Under the pieces are notes generated by a model. The model ran no database searches, was not told where the DNA came from, and saw only the letters and a program-made list of their open reading frames with translations. From assembly GCA_014529385.2 (NCBI GenBank), contig CM043959.1:93944529-94004528 (forward strand): a DNA stretch of 60,000 nt, written 5' to 3'. This DNA comes from Adiantum capillus-veneris (Eukaryota; Streptophyta; Polypodiopsida; Polypodiales; Pteridaceae). Positions 1 through 13,979 of this stretch are shown here, piece after piece (within the stretch, counting starts at the first letter, position 1; each line of letters opens with the position of its first letter). Made by a program: the position numbers and the translations under genes.

Positions 1-78
1 AAATAAACCGAGAGTGCTAGAAACTCAGATCTCATATCTGAGTTTTCGATGCCCAAGCGAAAGAGGTAACCCGCACTC

Positions 79-110
79 TCCCTCTCTCTCTCTCTCTTTC
101 TCCCCCCCCC

Positions 111-141
<31 letters not shown>

Positions 142-217
142 ACACACACATGAGGAGAGGAAGGAGAGCCAAGTATGCTCCTTCCCTCTCCTCTCTCTCA
201 TGTTCCCTTCCCCTCTT

Positions 218-254
<37 letters not shown>

Positions 255-261
255 TTGTGTC

Positions 262-303
<42 letters not shown>

Positions 304-420
304 AAACAAAGAGAAAGAAAAAGAGGGAGAAAGAGACAGAGAATAAAAAACTAAAGAGAGAGAGGGGGGGAGAAGACGAAAGAGAGAAGTAAGGGGAGAA
401 ACCAAAGAGAGAGAGAAAGA
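79..420. repeat. compound microsatellite (CT, poly-C, CA, GA)
   Basis: A chain of simple repeats: a CT-rich tract, about 26 consecutive C (102-127), about 12 CA units (127-150), further CT and CA tracts (219-253), then a GA tract (265-298) and purine-rich sequence to about 420. Reading frames through it give only Ser-Leu or Glu-Arg repeats and are not genes. The long C run is a likely site of sequencing or assembly error. Confidence 0.9.
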
Positions 421-840
421 GATTAGGTCAAGATTTAAATTAGATTAGGTTAAATTACATTTAGATTTATGTTTATGTTGATTTTAAGATTATGTTAGAT
501 TTAGATTTACGTTAGATTAAGATTAGGTTAGATTTAAAATTAGGGCAAGATTTAAGATTAGCTAGCTATGCTAGATTTAAGTTAGATTACATTTAGCTTT
601 AGGATTTAAGATTGGATTAGATTTAGGTTTATGTTGAGTTTAATATTAGATTAAAATTAGATTTAAGGTTAAGACAAGATTTAAAATTAACTAGATTAAA
701 TTTAGATTTAAGTTAGGTTATGTTTAGGTTTAGGTTAGATTTAAGATTAGATTAGATTTAGGTTTATTTTGAGTTTAAGATTAGATTAGATCTAGATTTA
801 TGTTTGATTTAAGATCAGATTAGATTTAGGTTAGATTTTA
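421..840. repeat. degenerate telomere-like TTTAGG/TTAGATT array
   Basis: About 400 bp made almost wholly of variants of TTTAGG, TTAGATT and TTTAAGATTA. It resembles a decayed plant telomere repeat (TTTAGGG) but lacks regular GGG. A longer period is visible: a 'caagattta' block recurs at about 428, 545 and 674, suggesting a higher-order unit of roughly 115-130 bp. A short remnant of the same motif reappears at 980-1005. No coding potential is seen. Confidence 0.65.
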
Positions 841-1432
841 GTGCATGTCAATGAAAGCGTGCTTTGCCCAAAGAGAAAACACTAGTTACACAACAATATG
901 TAAATTCCCATCAGAATCTGACACCTATTAACTTACACATTAACCATATTCAATTAGCCGCGAATCACCACATGTTCAATTAGGTTAGATTTAAGATTAG
1001 ATTTTGGAAGGAGTGAGTTTTTATATTAGAGTCTACCTTCGAGATTACGGTAAAAAAATTAGAGTTAGACGAACGGTGATCCCTCTCTTCCTCTCTACGG
1101 ATGCGACCTTAAGCTAGAAAGCTTTCAACGGCATGATACTTAGATTGGAGTCCAACATGTAATGTGCTAAGTAATCTCTCGAACAAAGATCTATTGTGAA
1201 GAGATGTTAAGATGCTGTGAATTGCTACATCTAGAGAAGAGGCAAAGGGGTTTTGTCCACTACATGCACTATCATGTAGACGTGCATGTGTAGATTTCTC
1301 GTACCCACAAAATTTAGGCATTGACCAATAAAGACGAGATTATAACCCGGTGGTTATGATCTCCGTGCAACTCTAGATCGAGGTGGGCGGGGATTGGACA
1401 TGACTAGAGAATGTGAGGTAGTTTACAATGTG

Positions 1433-1436
<4 letters not shown>
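841..1436. other. non-coding stretch, nothing recognised
   Basis: Apart from a short telomere-like remnant near 980-1005, no gene, RNA or element was recognised. A 70-codon minus-strand frame at 1109-1321 has no motif I know and no supporting context. Confidence 0.5.

Positions 1437-1518
<82 letters not shown>
1437..1518. repeat. (GA)n microsatellite
   Basis: About 80 bp of uninterrupted GA dinucleotides, lying just upstream of the CACTA-like fragment. Confidence 0.95.
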
Positions 1519-1521
<3 letters not shown>

Positions 1522-1578
1522 CCAATAGAAAATTAAATTTATTTCCAGGTTATAAGGTTTTTACCTTCATTATGTGTA

Positions 1579-2362
1579 GTGACAAAGATGTGGGGTCGTC
1601 CAACCGAAACACCTATCTCTCAACAAGGATCTTATGTCCTTGTAATCAATGCAAGCATGCTGTGCGATGAAAGACGCGTTTTTTTGCAGCACGTTCGCAA
1701 ATTTGGCGAGTTTGATCCATTTATTAAAGATCGAGTTGTTGCCTATTATAACTCGTCGAACTCTGACGCTGGCCAACAGGCAGCAATCTTGCAACCCAAT
1801 AGACGTGTTCGCTGGCACTTTGGTCAAGCAGCATACGTGAGGCCACAAGATGTAGCCTCTGACATCTCAGAGGATGATCATGCAGACCACATTCCCAACG
1901 AGGCAATGTTTGAGCCCGAGATCGATGAAATGATCGAGATGATCATGGATTCGGAAACGCTTATCTATGATGATATGAAAAGTGAAGCCGATACGCCGTT
2001 GAATGATGGAGCATGTGTGACTAGATTGAAGGCGCTCCTTGTTCTTCTCAACATGCAGGCAAAGTTTGGATGGAATGACACTAGTGTCACAGTGCTTTTC
2101 AAGTGATCTATTACAATGTGTTTACTTTAATAAAAAACTCTAGATGTATAATGATCTGGTAGATTACTTACACAAGTGTAAAGCTTTTTTTTCACTACGT
2201 AGATTACTCAAAGAGCACATACTGCCAGCTGATAATGTGATGCCAGCGTATGCACAAAATCCACTGCATTCTTGTTTACATGCTTATCATGAGAAAAGTA
2301 CGCCTTTTTCTACTTTCCAAATTGACAAGCTTCACATATTTTCTACGTTTCAGCAACTCTAA
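1579..2362 (+). pseudogene. CACTA (En/Spm, TNP2-type) transposase fragment, two exons
   Basis: An open frame of 175 codons (1579-2106) ends with a Leu-Lys-rich stretch followed by F-G-W-N-D-T-S, the pattern found just before the TNP2 transposase domain of plant CACTA elements. The frame stops at a TGA, but the same protein resumes in the 2144-2362 frame if a 100-bp GT-AG intron (2103-2202) is removed. The joined codons run K-L-L-K-E-H, then L-P, as expected for TNP2 proteins, where a leucine-rich helix is followed by a 'LP' turn. Before that comes an acidic linker at codons 95-145. The catalytic part is missing: after about 2362 the sequence becomes a copia fragment on the other strand. A 14-bp inverted repeat flanks the segment. 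Family assignment comes from motif shape only and should be searched. Confidence 0.55.
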
Positions 2363-4284
2363 ATGAAGGTAAAACTGTAACCATCTCTTTATTCTACAAA
2401 TTTACATGACCAATATTTTTGTGCCAAATTTCTATATTTGGAACAACACATGCACCTCATGCAAACATGGCCGCATTCACCTCGAGCACATTTACATCCA
2501 AAGCAAACATTATGTGTACTTTTTTTCCTTGCACAGCCAGCCCTTCATACTTCTTATGCTCTTCAACAAAGAGACTATTGGAGTTAAACATGACTTGTAA
2601 ACCCTGATCAACCATTTACCCAACAAAAACCAAGTTCTTTGTAATGTTGGGTACACATAGTACCTTAGCCATGTACTTCACTTTACCATCTTCTATATAC
2701 AATGACACATTTCATGTATGCATAATACGATATGCAGTATCATTCCTAGTTTTCACATGACCAGGACTTTGTAAAGTCTTCATTTCCTTGAACCATTCAC
2801 CATGACGATTGGTCATGAGATTTGATGCACCATAGTCCACAAACCATACATTATTACTTGATTTGCCACATTTGCAAACATAGTATTCAGCATGTACTAC
2901 ACCACAAATACCCTCTCAAACTCTCTACATTCTTGCTAGTGGTTACATAATTGTTTCGTTTCCTCCTGTCTGGACAGTCATGTTTAAAGTGACCATGTCA
3001 TCCACAACCCAAACACACTACATTTCTGTATTGACCTGCATTATTGTGCTGCGCATTTCCACGACCTCTTGGATTCCCCCTGCCTTGAAAGTTTCCTCAG
3101 TCACCACCTATGTTCTGACCCTAATTGTTGTTATGTTGCTGTTCTTGGTGGTTGCCTCTTCCTCAGTCTCGTCCATGACCTGTACCACGTCCTCTTCCTC
3201 TTCCTTTGTTGTTGAAAAGGACTCGATCAAACTTTTTTCCATCCTACATAGAGGAATCTTACTCAAGTTTATTCTCTTCCACAATCAATAAGGACACTAA
3301 ATCTGTAAATGAGTGATTGTTCTCTTGAAGATGGATGTCAGTATTAAATTTTTTATACTCAAGACACAAACATCATAGACAGAATTCTACTTTATCATCA
3401 CTATTGACTGTAACACCAATCGATGCACGTGACTCACGTATATTCTTTATCTTCAATGAATAGTCATTGATGGACATGTTTTTCTTCTACATAGTATTCA
3501 GCTCGGTCTTCAACTGCAGCTTCCTTGCCTTTTTGTTGGTCCCATCCAATGATAATAAAGTGTCCCAAGCCTCCTTAGGAGATTGAGCATACTGTATATG
3601 TCCAATCCTAGTGTCATGTACACTAACAAAAGGCTAGTACATAACCTTTCAAGCTCCCTGGTTCTAATCTTTAAATGTCTTAATTTGTGCATCAATTGCA
3701 CCTTCCTCTGGCAATGGTGGTGTTATCTAATGCTCTCCATCAATGTAGTCCCAATATCTTTTGCTCATGAAGAAATTTTTCATTCTCAAATTCCAAGCAA
3801 ATTTTTTTTTCTTGTCCAGCTTCTCACTAACAACATGATTCAGTCCATCATTGTTGGACGACATGTTTTCAACCCTTCACACAATCTCTGAGTAGCCCTG
3901 CTAAAAATAGTTGGTTACCACCTATAACCACATTCTACATACATAAACATGTTTCATTGTGCTAAGCAGTATCTATGTACATTGCAGCCAAACAAAACCT
4001 TTTGTACCACCCATATGCAGATCTACAGAATCTCAAACCTTAGCGTTTCTACATGCAAACACACTCTAACTCAAAAACGAGGGTCAAAACGTGCCCAAAA
4101 TGAAAATTCAGATGCATAGTCTCAGTCCAAAGGATTGTATAGAGCCCTGAGACACACTCTCTCGAAAAAGAATCACCTCAATTGGAGATGGTTGATGATG
4201 GTTCACTGGAATACCAAAGCCCCTTCCTAGAATGCTCCTCCTTGTTGCTCCAAGGTCCTTAGACACAACCAGGATTTGATACCA
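2340..4284 (-). pseudogene. decayed Ty1/copia gag-protease-integrase start
   Basis: Read on the minus strand, the pieces appear in copia order. Gag (about 3900-3300) has the UBN2-type pattern A-W-D-T-L then L-K-T-E-L and 'YSLKIKNIRES'. Next is a CX2CX4HX4C zinc knuckle near 2990-3035, with a TGA inside it. The protease region near 2845 reads W-F-V-D-Y-G-A-S, so the catalytic D-[ST]-G has become D-Y-G. The GAG-pre-integrase segment near 2420-2600 carries V-P-N-I-T-K-N-L and W-H-K-N-I-G-H. Stops and frameshifts are scattered throughout. The copy ends inside the start of integrase at about 2340-2365, where the CACTA fragment begins; reverse transcriptase and RNase H are absent. The LTR lies at its right end. 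Confidence 0.75.
4272..4284 (-). promoter_or_regulatory. primer-binding site of the decayed copia element
   Basis: The minus strand reads TGGTATCAAATCC directly next to the LTR end at 4285. It matches the initiator tRNA-Met complement TGGTATCAGAGC apart from decay in its second half, and this fixes the element's orientation. Confidence 0.7.
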
Positions 4285-4646
4285 TGTCAAGAGATAGAGA
4301 AGGAGAGAGCTTGAGATCTTGCAATCACACATAGAAAAACACACATAAAGATGGAGGAAAAAGATTGAACTTCTTCTTCTTTACAAACTCTAGATAAGAG
4401 GTCTACAAAACATAAGGGAAAACACAACAAAAAAAGGGAACTAGTACAATCGTCTAATATGAACCGCTAATGAATGAGGTGAGTAGATAAGTCTACCTTC
4501 ACTCCGGTAGGTAGAACAACTTGATGTAGTATAGTTGTAGTATCACTGGCGATGATATGCGCGCGTATCCACCAAGGTGCACCATGATGATGACTATCGA
4601 TGGTAGTCATCCAGGAGTCGTACATGTTGAACTTGAAATATCAACA
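4285..4646 (-). repeat. LTR of the decayed copia element
   Basis: Adjacent to the primer-binding site, the minus strand can be read from TGTTGATATTTCAAG at 4646 to TCTTGACA at 4285: a 362-bp segment with TG...CA ends, the size of a copia LTR. No second copy is present in the window, because the other end of the element is truncated at about 2340. The outer end is inferred from the TG start only. Confidence 0.5.
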
Positions 4647-5712
<1,066 letters not shown>

Positions 5713-5774
<62 letters not shown>

Positions 5775-5819
5775 CCACATGAGTATGCGACACATGTCTT
5801 GGGGGGGGGGGGGGGGGGG
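5713..5819. repeat. (CT)n microsatellite followed by a 19-base G run
   Basis: A CT tract of about 58 bp (5713-5771), 29 bp of unique sequence, then 19 consecutive G (5801-5819). The G run is a likely polymerase-slippage site. Confidence 0.95.
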
Positions 5820-6238
5820 ATCCTTTCCACCTTTACATATAGCCGCTATCTTGATATGTGTAGAAAATTAGTAGTTTTTGTCTAAAGAATCTAGTCAAGA
5901 TTTTTCAATTTTATTCAATTAGAAATACATTAAACCCTGGTCTTTTTTGTGGACAATGACTGAAAGGGGGAGTGAAGAAGAAATGTTGACCAATTTTGGA
6001 TGTGAAAATGATGATTGAATAAGTGATATAATGTTGGGGCGATTTGTGTATTTGTGATGTGAAAGTACTTAGGAGGGGAGTCTTTTGGATGCTTTTATTT
6101 TTGTTTGAACTTTGAGACTACCCGGATGCCAAGTTTGAAAATACTGTTGGTGCCCCTCTCTTTCAGCGCTTAAGAGTCTGCATGGGTCTTCTACCTCATA
6201 TGCGGTATCTATGCAGTGGTTGAAGCATGCTGCCCTTG

Positions 6239-7774
<1,536 letters not shown>

Positions 7775-10526
7775 CTATGTTGTTTGGTACAAGTTCAGGG
7801 AGCATCTTTTACTGCCATAATTTAACTTCTTGCGCATCAATGGCAGTGCGATCATCTCGTGACCGTGATTCTTTACTACCTCATCTGGAGTGATGATGAG
7901 GAGGGCAGCCGATTCTAGCACCTTCAGTTCATATTGCATATAAGCTTTGTGTGAAGGGTCCTTTACTTCTGAGATCCAGCAGTGAATTTCAATCCTTATT
8001 GACTCCAAAGTGGATGTCGTGGCTAGATCTATAGATTCTTGCGTTCCTTTTCCAATTCTGGTAGTGGGAACCTCTGTTTGATGAGCTTCAAACGTGGATT
8101 GTTTGAATCCTCCTCCCTGCTCCAATTCCCCTGGGGCTTGCTGATATTCTGGATGATCTTCTCTCAGAGTTGCTAAATCCCCTCTTGCCTAATCCAATTG
8201 CCTTTTAAATTCTTTGATTTTCTCATCCTTGGACTGTTATAGGGTCCTATGACCTGCCGTCATGATTTGTCTGTCATATTTCTCTCGATTCAGAGCTTCT
8301 TTCAATTGTTTGATTTCTTGACTCAAGGAGGTAGATCTTGTAGTCGTCGTTGAGGAGGAGGGGGTCTCTTGTATGGCCAGGAGCTGAGTGAGAGGTCTGC
8401 TAACTACCGCATACGAGCCTTGTAGCTTCTCATTTTGTTCTCTTTCTCTGGTTAGCTCCTCCTTGAGATGTTGCTACTCGATCTGCAATGCAGAGTTTGC
8501 CTCGTTAAATTGTTGTACTTCCTTGTAATAGTAGGCTGCATTCTCGTGTTCTCTTTGCAACTCCAATTGTGCCTGGAGTTGTGACTTCTTTAGTGCTTCT
8601 ATTTGTTGCTTTAGCTGCAAGGATTTTGCTGCAATTTTAGATGTTTCATTCTTGTTATCTTCTAACTCCATCTCTCTTAGATTGTAAAGGGCCCTTTGAC
8701 ATTGAAACTGTAGCTTGATCTGCTCTAAGTGAGCATCAATGTCAAAGGATTTAACTATCTTCGCTCCTTCCTCCATGGACACTTGTGAGCCTGGTGATCT
8801 TGGCATATGCTGGCCTTTTTGGCCCTGATCCGATTGTTTAGCCACCTCACCTTGCTTTTCTCTTTGTTTCAAATCTTTAGAGCAGCAGAGGTTGTGGAGG
8901 TATTTGTTTATGCGGACTCCGTTTCTTGATTTGTTTTGTGTTCTGTCTGCTTTTCCTCCGCTCCTTGTTCTGGCAATCCTGCAATTTCTCCTTCGTCTTT
9001 TTCCGAAGTCTCTGGAAGTGGCTCATTATCCTTGGGAGAAACAAGGTCTCTTGACCTTGCTGTTCCTGTGTGTCGTGTTGTTCCTCTCCTTGCGAGTGAA
9101 TTTCCTCTTTTTTGCTTTGATTAGATTCGTGAAATGATTCAAGATCATCGATGCGTGGCTTCTTTGATTCTTCTCTTTGCCTTTGCTCCATCTTTCACTT
9201 GAGTTCATTGTGAATGCGTTGCCGCATGGCTCTGGCAATCTACCGTTTTTCTTCAGCTTCCTGCCTCTTCTGTTGCTTCATCCTTTCTAAAGCCTCTGTT
9301 TGCCTGCATAGCAGCAAAATATTTTTGGCTTCATCCTCTTCTTTCTCATCATCCGCTTCTATTCCTTGGGTTTGTTTTTTATCTTTCTTTTGTTGGCGGA
9401 GCCTTTCCCTCAATGCCTGAGCTTCTTCCTTTGTTCTCTTGGCATATGTAATGGGAATAGCCACTGCCACATGCATAGATTTCTGTCACAAGCGTGTATA
9501 TCCAAGTGTGTATGGGATGTCCTGCTCCTCCCCCGAAGACTCGTAGTCCGAAGGAGTGTCTCTTGGGTGGGACCCTTCTTCCTGGCTACTCCAAGCATCT
9601 GATTTGGTCTTCTCGCTATCAGAATCCTTTAACGTTGCTCTTTGCCTCATTTGTTTGACTTCTGGTTTTGTCCTTGTAGAAGGTCCTGCCCCCACTGGTC
9701 TTATAGCTCTTTTAGATCTGTGGATCAGATCTATCTACACTTGCAAGTGGTAGATCCTCAATCATCCCCAGTGTCTGATAGGCTATATGTGTGAGAATTG
9801 GTCCCATGTTCATGTAAGCTTTACTTCTTTGACTCCCTTTCAGGTTTGCTTCCATAATAGTGTCAAGAAGATAGTTGCCAAAGTCGCAACTGACCACCAT
9901 GCCTTCAACCAAGCCCATTGCCATTACCAGGGCCATGTGCAACAAAGGTTCGATATATCTAGGCAGCTTCTACACCTTGAAAATTTGTGATATAAGGCGC
10001 AATGGCAGTTTAGTTTTTTAGTAGATCAAGTCTTGATACGCCAATGTGTGGCCTCGTTGCTTCAAAAAGGCTTTATCATTGTCTATTGCCTTCGTCTTCT
10101 TCAAGAGATTGTGCGTCCCTTGCGGCAGGTGGAGGGCTTCATTGATAATTTCCTCTGTGATCTTTACCTTGACCATTTCCCCATCCTTGTTTGTCAGAGT
10201 TTCTTCCCCATTGTACTGAATTGAACTTATGAGCTCGTGAGCTTGTCTGAAGTCCGTTCCCCAAGGAGGCAGTCCTAAGAAGTTGTCAGCTGTAGGCACT
10301 TGCCCCCTGTTTGCACTTTTTGTTTTTGGTGCAAAGTCCACATTTCTTGTGGAAAGATTGTGGCCTTTACTATTTCTTTGTCTGCTGCTTGAAACCTTTT
10401 GATGAAGATGTTCGCTGGAATTGCTTCAAGTACCTGTTCGGTGATGTGAGCTTTCTCATTTGATGAGATATCGGTTATCTCATAGGGTGCCGCATTCCAC
10501 TCCCTATGTGCTTTCCTTCGAGGCAT
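7775..10526 (-). pseudogene. broken coiled-coil gene of unknown family (possible plant transposon ORF)
   Basis: Eight minus-strand open segments run head to tail from an ATG at 10526 (M-P-R-R-K) to 7775 with little gap: 10526-10330, 10341-10018, 9945-9712, 9695-9486, 9476-9240, 9191-8877, 8872-8474 and 8125-7775. They occupy three frames, so about three frameshifts and several stops are needed to join them, over roughly 900 codons. The N-terminal part is globular, with 'GTDFRQAHEL' and a conserved-looking 'EEIINEALHLP' helix; the latter faintly resembles the 'putative plant transposon protein' domain. The middle is Ser-, Glu- and Lys-rich. The C-terminal half (9476-8200) is a long Gln/Glu/Lys coiled coil. 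No protease, integrase, polymerase or zinc knuckle was seen. It could be a degenerate host gene or the structural ORF of an unclassified element. The unbroken pieces share one orientation and composition, which argues against chance frames. Confidence 0.5.
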
Positions 10527-11045
10527 CTTGTTGCCAATTTTAGCATTTGAAAATAGGTTTTAGCCATTGATCAGAATTGTCAGAAAGTATAAACTTGATC
10601 ATAGAATGAAAAATGAGCATAACTTTGTCAAAACTACTCCAAATTTGACCAAATTTCACCAGCGCATCTAGGATTACTATAGGCACAAGACTGTAATGTA
10701 ACATATGAATTTTTACAAAAAGGAACATGGATCGCAATCCATGTTGGGATGCATTTGGAAACTAACTTTGGAAAGTTATTCCTTGGCATATGGGGATGCT
10801 ACTGAGAAATTTTCTCTGGATTTAGGGTTGAAGCTACATGGATCACGATCCATGTTGAGCAACATTTTGGAAATACTATGATACTATCTGGTAGGGTTCA
10901 TCTAGATTCTGTCTTGGTCCAAAAACTCTGGAATTTGGATCAATGGTTTGACACTTGGGCTAAATTTTGGAAACCATTTGCAGATTTAGAGGTTTTTGGC
11001 ATTTTGAAGTGGATTTTGGGATTCAAATGGCTTGAAAATCCATGG
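10527..11045. other. upstream non-coding stretch with two near-palindromes
   Basis: This lies 5' of the broken minus-strand gene. It holds two 18-bp near-palindromes at 10727-10744 and 10838-10855 (CATGGAT...ATCCATG) about 111 bp apart. No coding sequence is supported; a 98-codon plus-strand frame at 10878-11174 runs into the neighbouring LTR. Confidence 0.45.
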
Positions 11046-13797
11046 TGTGAGGTCCCCACCCCATCGTCTCAAACGACGCATCTGATGGTAAACCTGATGG
11101 CCACTAGATCTACAGTGGAAACAAACAACGTGGTTTTGGGTTCAACTAGCAGACGATCTCTCATCACCAAGTGAATCGAGTTCGCGCCTACTAGCATCGA
11201 GATCTAGTTCCACCTCGCAGGGGAAGCGTGTCTAATCAATTATCGGTCCTAAAATCCACCTTCCAAGAGGAGAGAAGTCTCGAGTGCCTTTTTCCCCATA
11301 GCTTTCAGAGGCACGTACACTTGAGACTTCGCCGCTCTTGGGGCAATGAGTAATACTAGCGTCAATTTATAGTACTATGGGGATGGAGAGTTCCCGACCA
11401 ATCGGGACCACCCTTCTCATAGGCATTGGCAACCCGATCCAAGCCCCCACTTTCCATCCCATACTCACACTTCCTTTGTTACCTAATTACTACCACAATG
11501 GTTGTTGAACATATAAGTTCTTTGTTTATTTTCCCGATTCACAAGTTCTTTAATACAACCCTTCAACCAGTATTGCAAAGTGGCACCAAGACACTAATTC
11601 TAGTAAAAATTCACTCAAAAACTCATTCATTTAAAGTTCCAATGCTCTGGAGGCACGAAATCCCCCAGCGAGTGTTTACTCCACTCGTTGTCACCTAGTC
11701 CATACAACTAGGTTGTCCACCGCTTAACCAGCAGTCGTGGACTTCCACCGCTTAAACAGCAGTCGTGGGTTCAAGAGCCCTTACCCAGGAACTCTAGCTC
11801 CTGCGAATAACTTCGCGAGCTACCCCCTGTGATCAAGAGAGGGTTTGGACTAGATCAACATTGGAATTGAAAATGAACTAGCTGAGCTAAATTTTCCCTA
11901 GCAACCAATCTTTCCTACTTGAGACAATATATTCCGAAAGCATTCTTTCCTACTTGAATATAAAATACAATTAATTTAAATGTTGTGGTTTTCGTTGATT
12001 TCCAACAGGTTGGGAAATGTGTTTTTCATCCTACCTTATCGAATGCAATGTTGCTTTAACAAACTTGAATCAAAACTTGACATACCTCCACAATTTCCTC
12101 GTCATTGCTCCGTGGGATGGACGGTACTTGGTCGACCATGGGAGATTTTCCCTTTCCATTAGTGTTGCTTGTTCCAGCCTCGCGGTCATGGGAACCGCTG
12201 AAGTGAGTTCTCTTTACCGGGGCCATTTTATACTCACTACTTAGATTGACAACTTGAAAAAAAAGGAGCTAATATTTGAGAGCAACATACGACCAAAATG
12301 ACAGATTAGTTTCAATAAGCAAATCCCTTTATACGAGATATTTGATTACTTCAGGACATAGAGATTTCTGATAGCACCTTACTTGTTCTATGGGAATTGG
12401 CCCTAAGGTTAATTATTTGGCCTAGATAGTTAAGAATTTCAGGTTTCTTCTCAATCTTTTTACTAGAGATGAATTCCGCATGCTTAATCACTTCCTAATG
12501 CGAGTAGAGGTTTGCATATTTACCGTATGCATAGATGAGAGGGTTTCTCCCTTCCTAGTGATTAATGATGGATTAATTTCACTAATTACATCCTAATCTA
12601 TGAGCTAATCGATTCTAATTTAGTTGCTTAAACATTGTGTGGCAATAGAAAGGAGTTGACCATCTCTACCTCAATGCCGACTTGTTCTTAATTACAATGG
12701 TGACTAGCGGTTGATTCCTTAATCATGCATTAATCTATGATTAAGAGGGACTAACTGCTTGCATAATTACTATTTAGATTAAGATTTATGCAATAAATCA
12801 ATGATACGGAGAATTAGAGAGTATCCATTGAGTAATTTAGCTAGGGTTATGCACAATAGATGCGGGATTAAGAGAATATTGGAGAGAATTGCAACAAGCA
12901 TGAATTGAATTGGATATTACCGAGATTAGGCTGAATTCCTCTCAAAATTTTGATGCAATGGAAAAATCAAGACGAGAAACGGGCAACACTTTCCTCCTTA
13001 GCTCTTCTTCCAAAGACTATGTCTACCGGCAACACCTCCCCAAGGTATGTGTGTGTGTGTAGGAGTGTGTGTGTACTTAGTGTGTGTGTGAGCATGTATG
13101 TGTGCTTGTGTGTGTGTGATCATACTCTTATATAGGCTCACAAGTTGAAAAAATTCGAATTTGCCTGCTATATGCATCTAGAGGAGTACTCACTTCATGC
13201 ATGTCAGCTCTAGTTGCATACTTACCAAGTGTCCCAACCTGCTCAAGAGCTCACTTAGTCTCTCTCTCTCTCTCTCTCTCTCTTGCATGGAAAGTAGCCC
13301 ACGAGCCCTGTGAGTGTGTGAGGGCGCCCTCTTACTGCCAAACTCAGTCTGCGGTGGCCTGGAGCCAGTTCCCACACAGCTCCCGAGTCCCGGTGCCTCC
13401 GCGCACAACTTTCGGAAAATCTAATTTTAACCTAAGACGGGCAATACGAATCAGAAATTAATGCCAAAACTTGCTATACTAAGCTCTAACTAAGGTGTAT
13501 TAACTTGGGTACCTTCCATATTTAGCAGTCCTCGACATCCGGAAATGCATTTTTTCAAATTCGAGGTACGGGTGCAGTTTTTCGAGACCGTCAAAACTGA
13601 CGGGTCGGGTGACCAAAAACTTACTATTTTTGGAAAATTTTCACAAAAATTATCTTAATTCACTTTTGGAAGCTTTATGACATTCTAAACATCATGGCAT
13701 CGACAGATTTTGGAAAACTGCTAAAATAGTATTTTTTTCCATTATGATTTTTCATGGTACAATGGTGTTCATTTAGCTCGGGGTCGGAGACCTTACA
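11046..13797 (-). repeat. 3' LTR of the gag-only element
   Basis: Nearly the whole 11046-12959 part aligns with 15433-17320. In the 11980-12240 versus 16341-16605 block I see almost no differences. This copy has a private 28-bp tandem duplication near 11717-11770. The 12960-13797 part has no partner because the other LTR is truncated; its membership is inferred from the TG...CA ends and the adjacent purine tract. It includes a TG-rich patch (13047-13118) and a short CT tract (13260-13282). The small frames at 11980-12244 are repeat-borne, not genes. Confidence 0.8.
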
Positions 13798-13805
13798 TCC
13801 TCCCC
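13798..13805 (-). promoter_or_regulatory. polypurine tract of the gag-only element
   Basis: The minus strand reads GGGGAGGA directly before the LTR start TGTAAGG. This is the usual position and composition for the plus-strand primer in plant gypsy elements. Confidence 0.65.
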
Positions 13806-13979
13806 AACGTGAAAAATTTGAGATGTCCTCATCTCAAGAATATATCTGGATAAAATCTATGCTAACCACTTAGGTACATATATCCATTGTCTACAGTAAA
13901 GACATCCTTTGATAATAGAATAGTCTTTAGCTTTATGCGTCTTATTCTGCTGAACTTTGATGAGATCCTGGTGCTTGAA

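Noticed and set aside
14-405. Open frames of over 100 codons on both strands
   Set aside because: They consist of microsatellite translation (Ser-Leu, Glu-Arg, poly-Pro) and have no independent coding signal.
421-840. True chromosome-end telomere
   Set aside because: The array lacks regular GGG, is heavily degenerate and is followed by ordinary sequence on both sides.
11980-12244. 60- and 75-codon frames conserved at 11980-12244 and 16341-16605
   Set aside because: The conservation is explained by the two regions being the paired LTRs of one element.
12960-13797. Treating 12957 as the end of the gag-only element's LTR
   Set aside because: No purine tract lies there. The TG start and GGGGAGGA tract at 13797/13798 fit better, and the right LTR is simply truncated.
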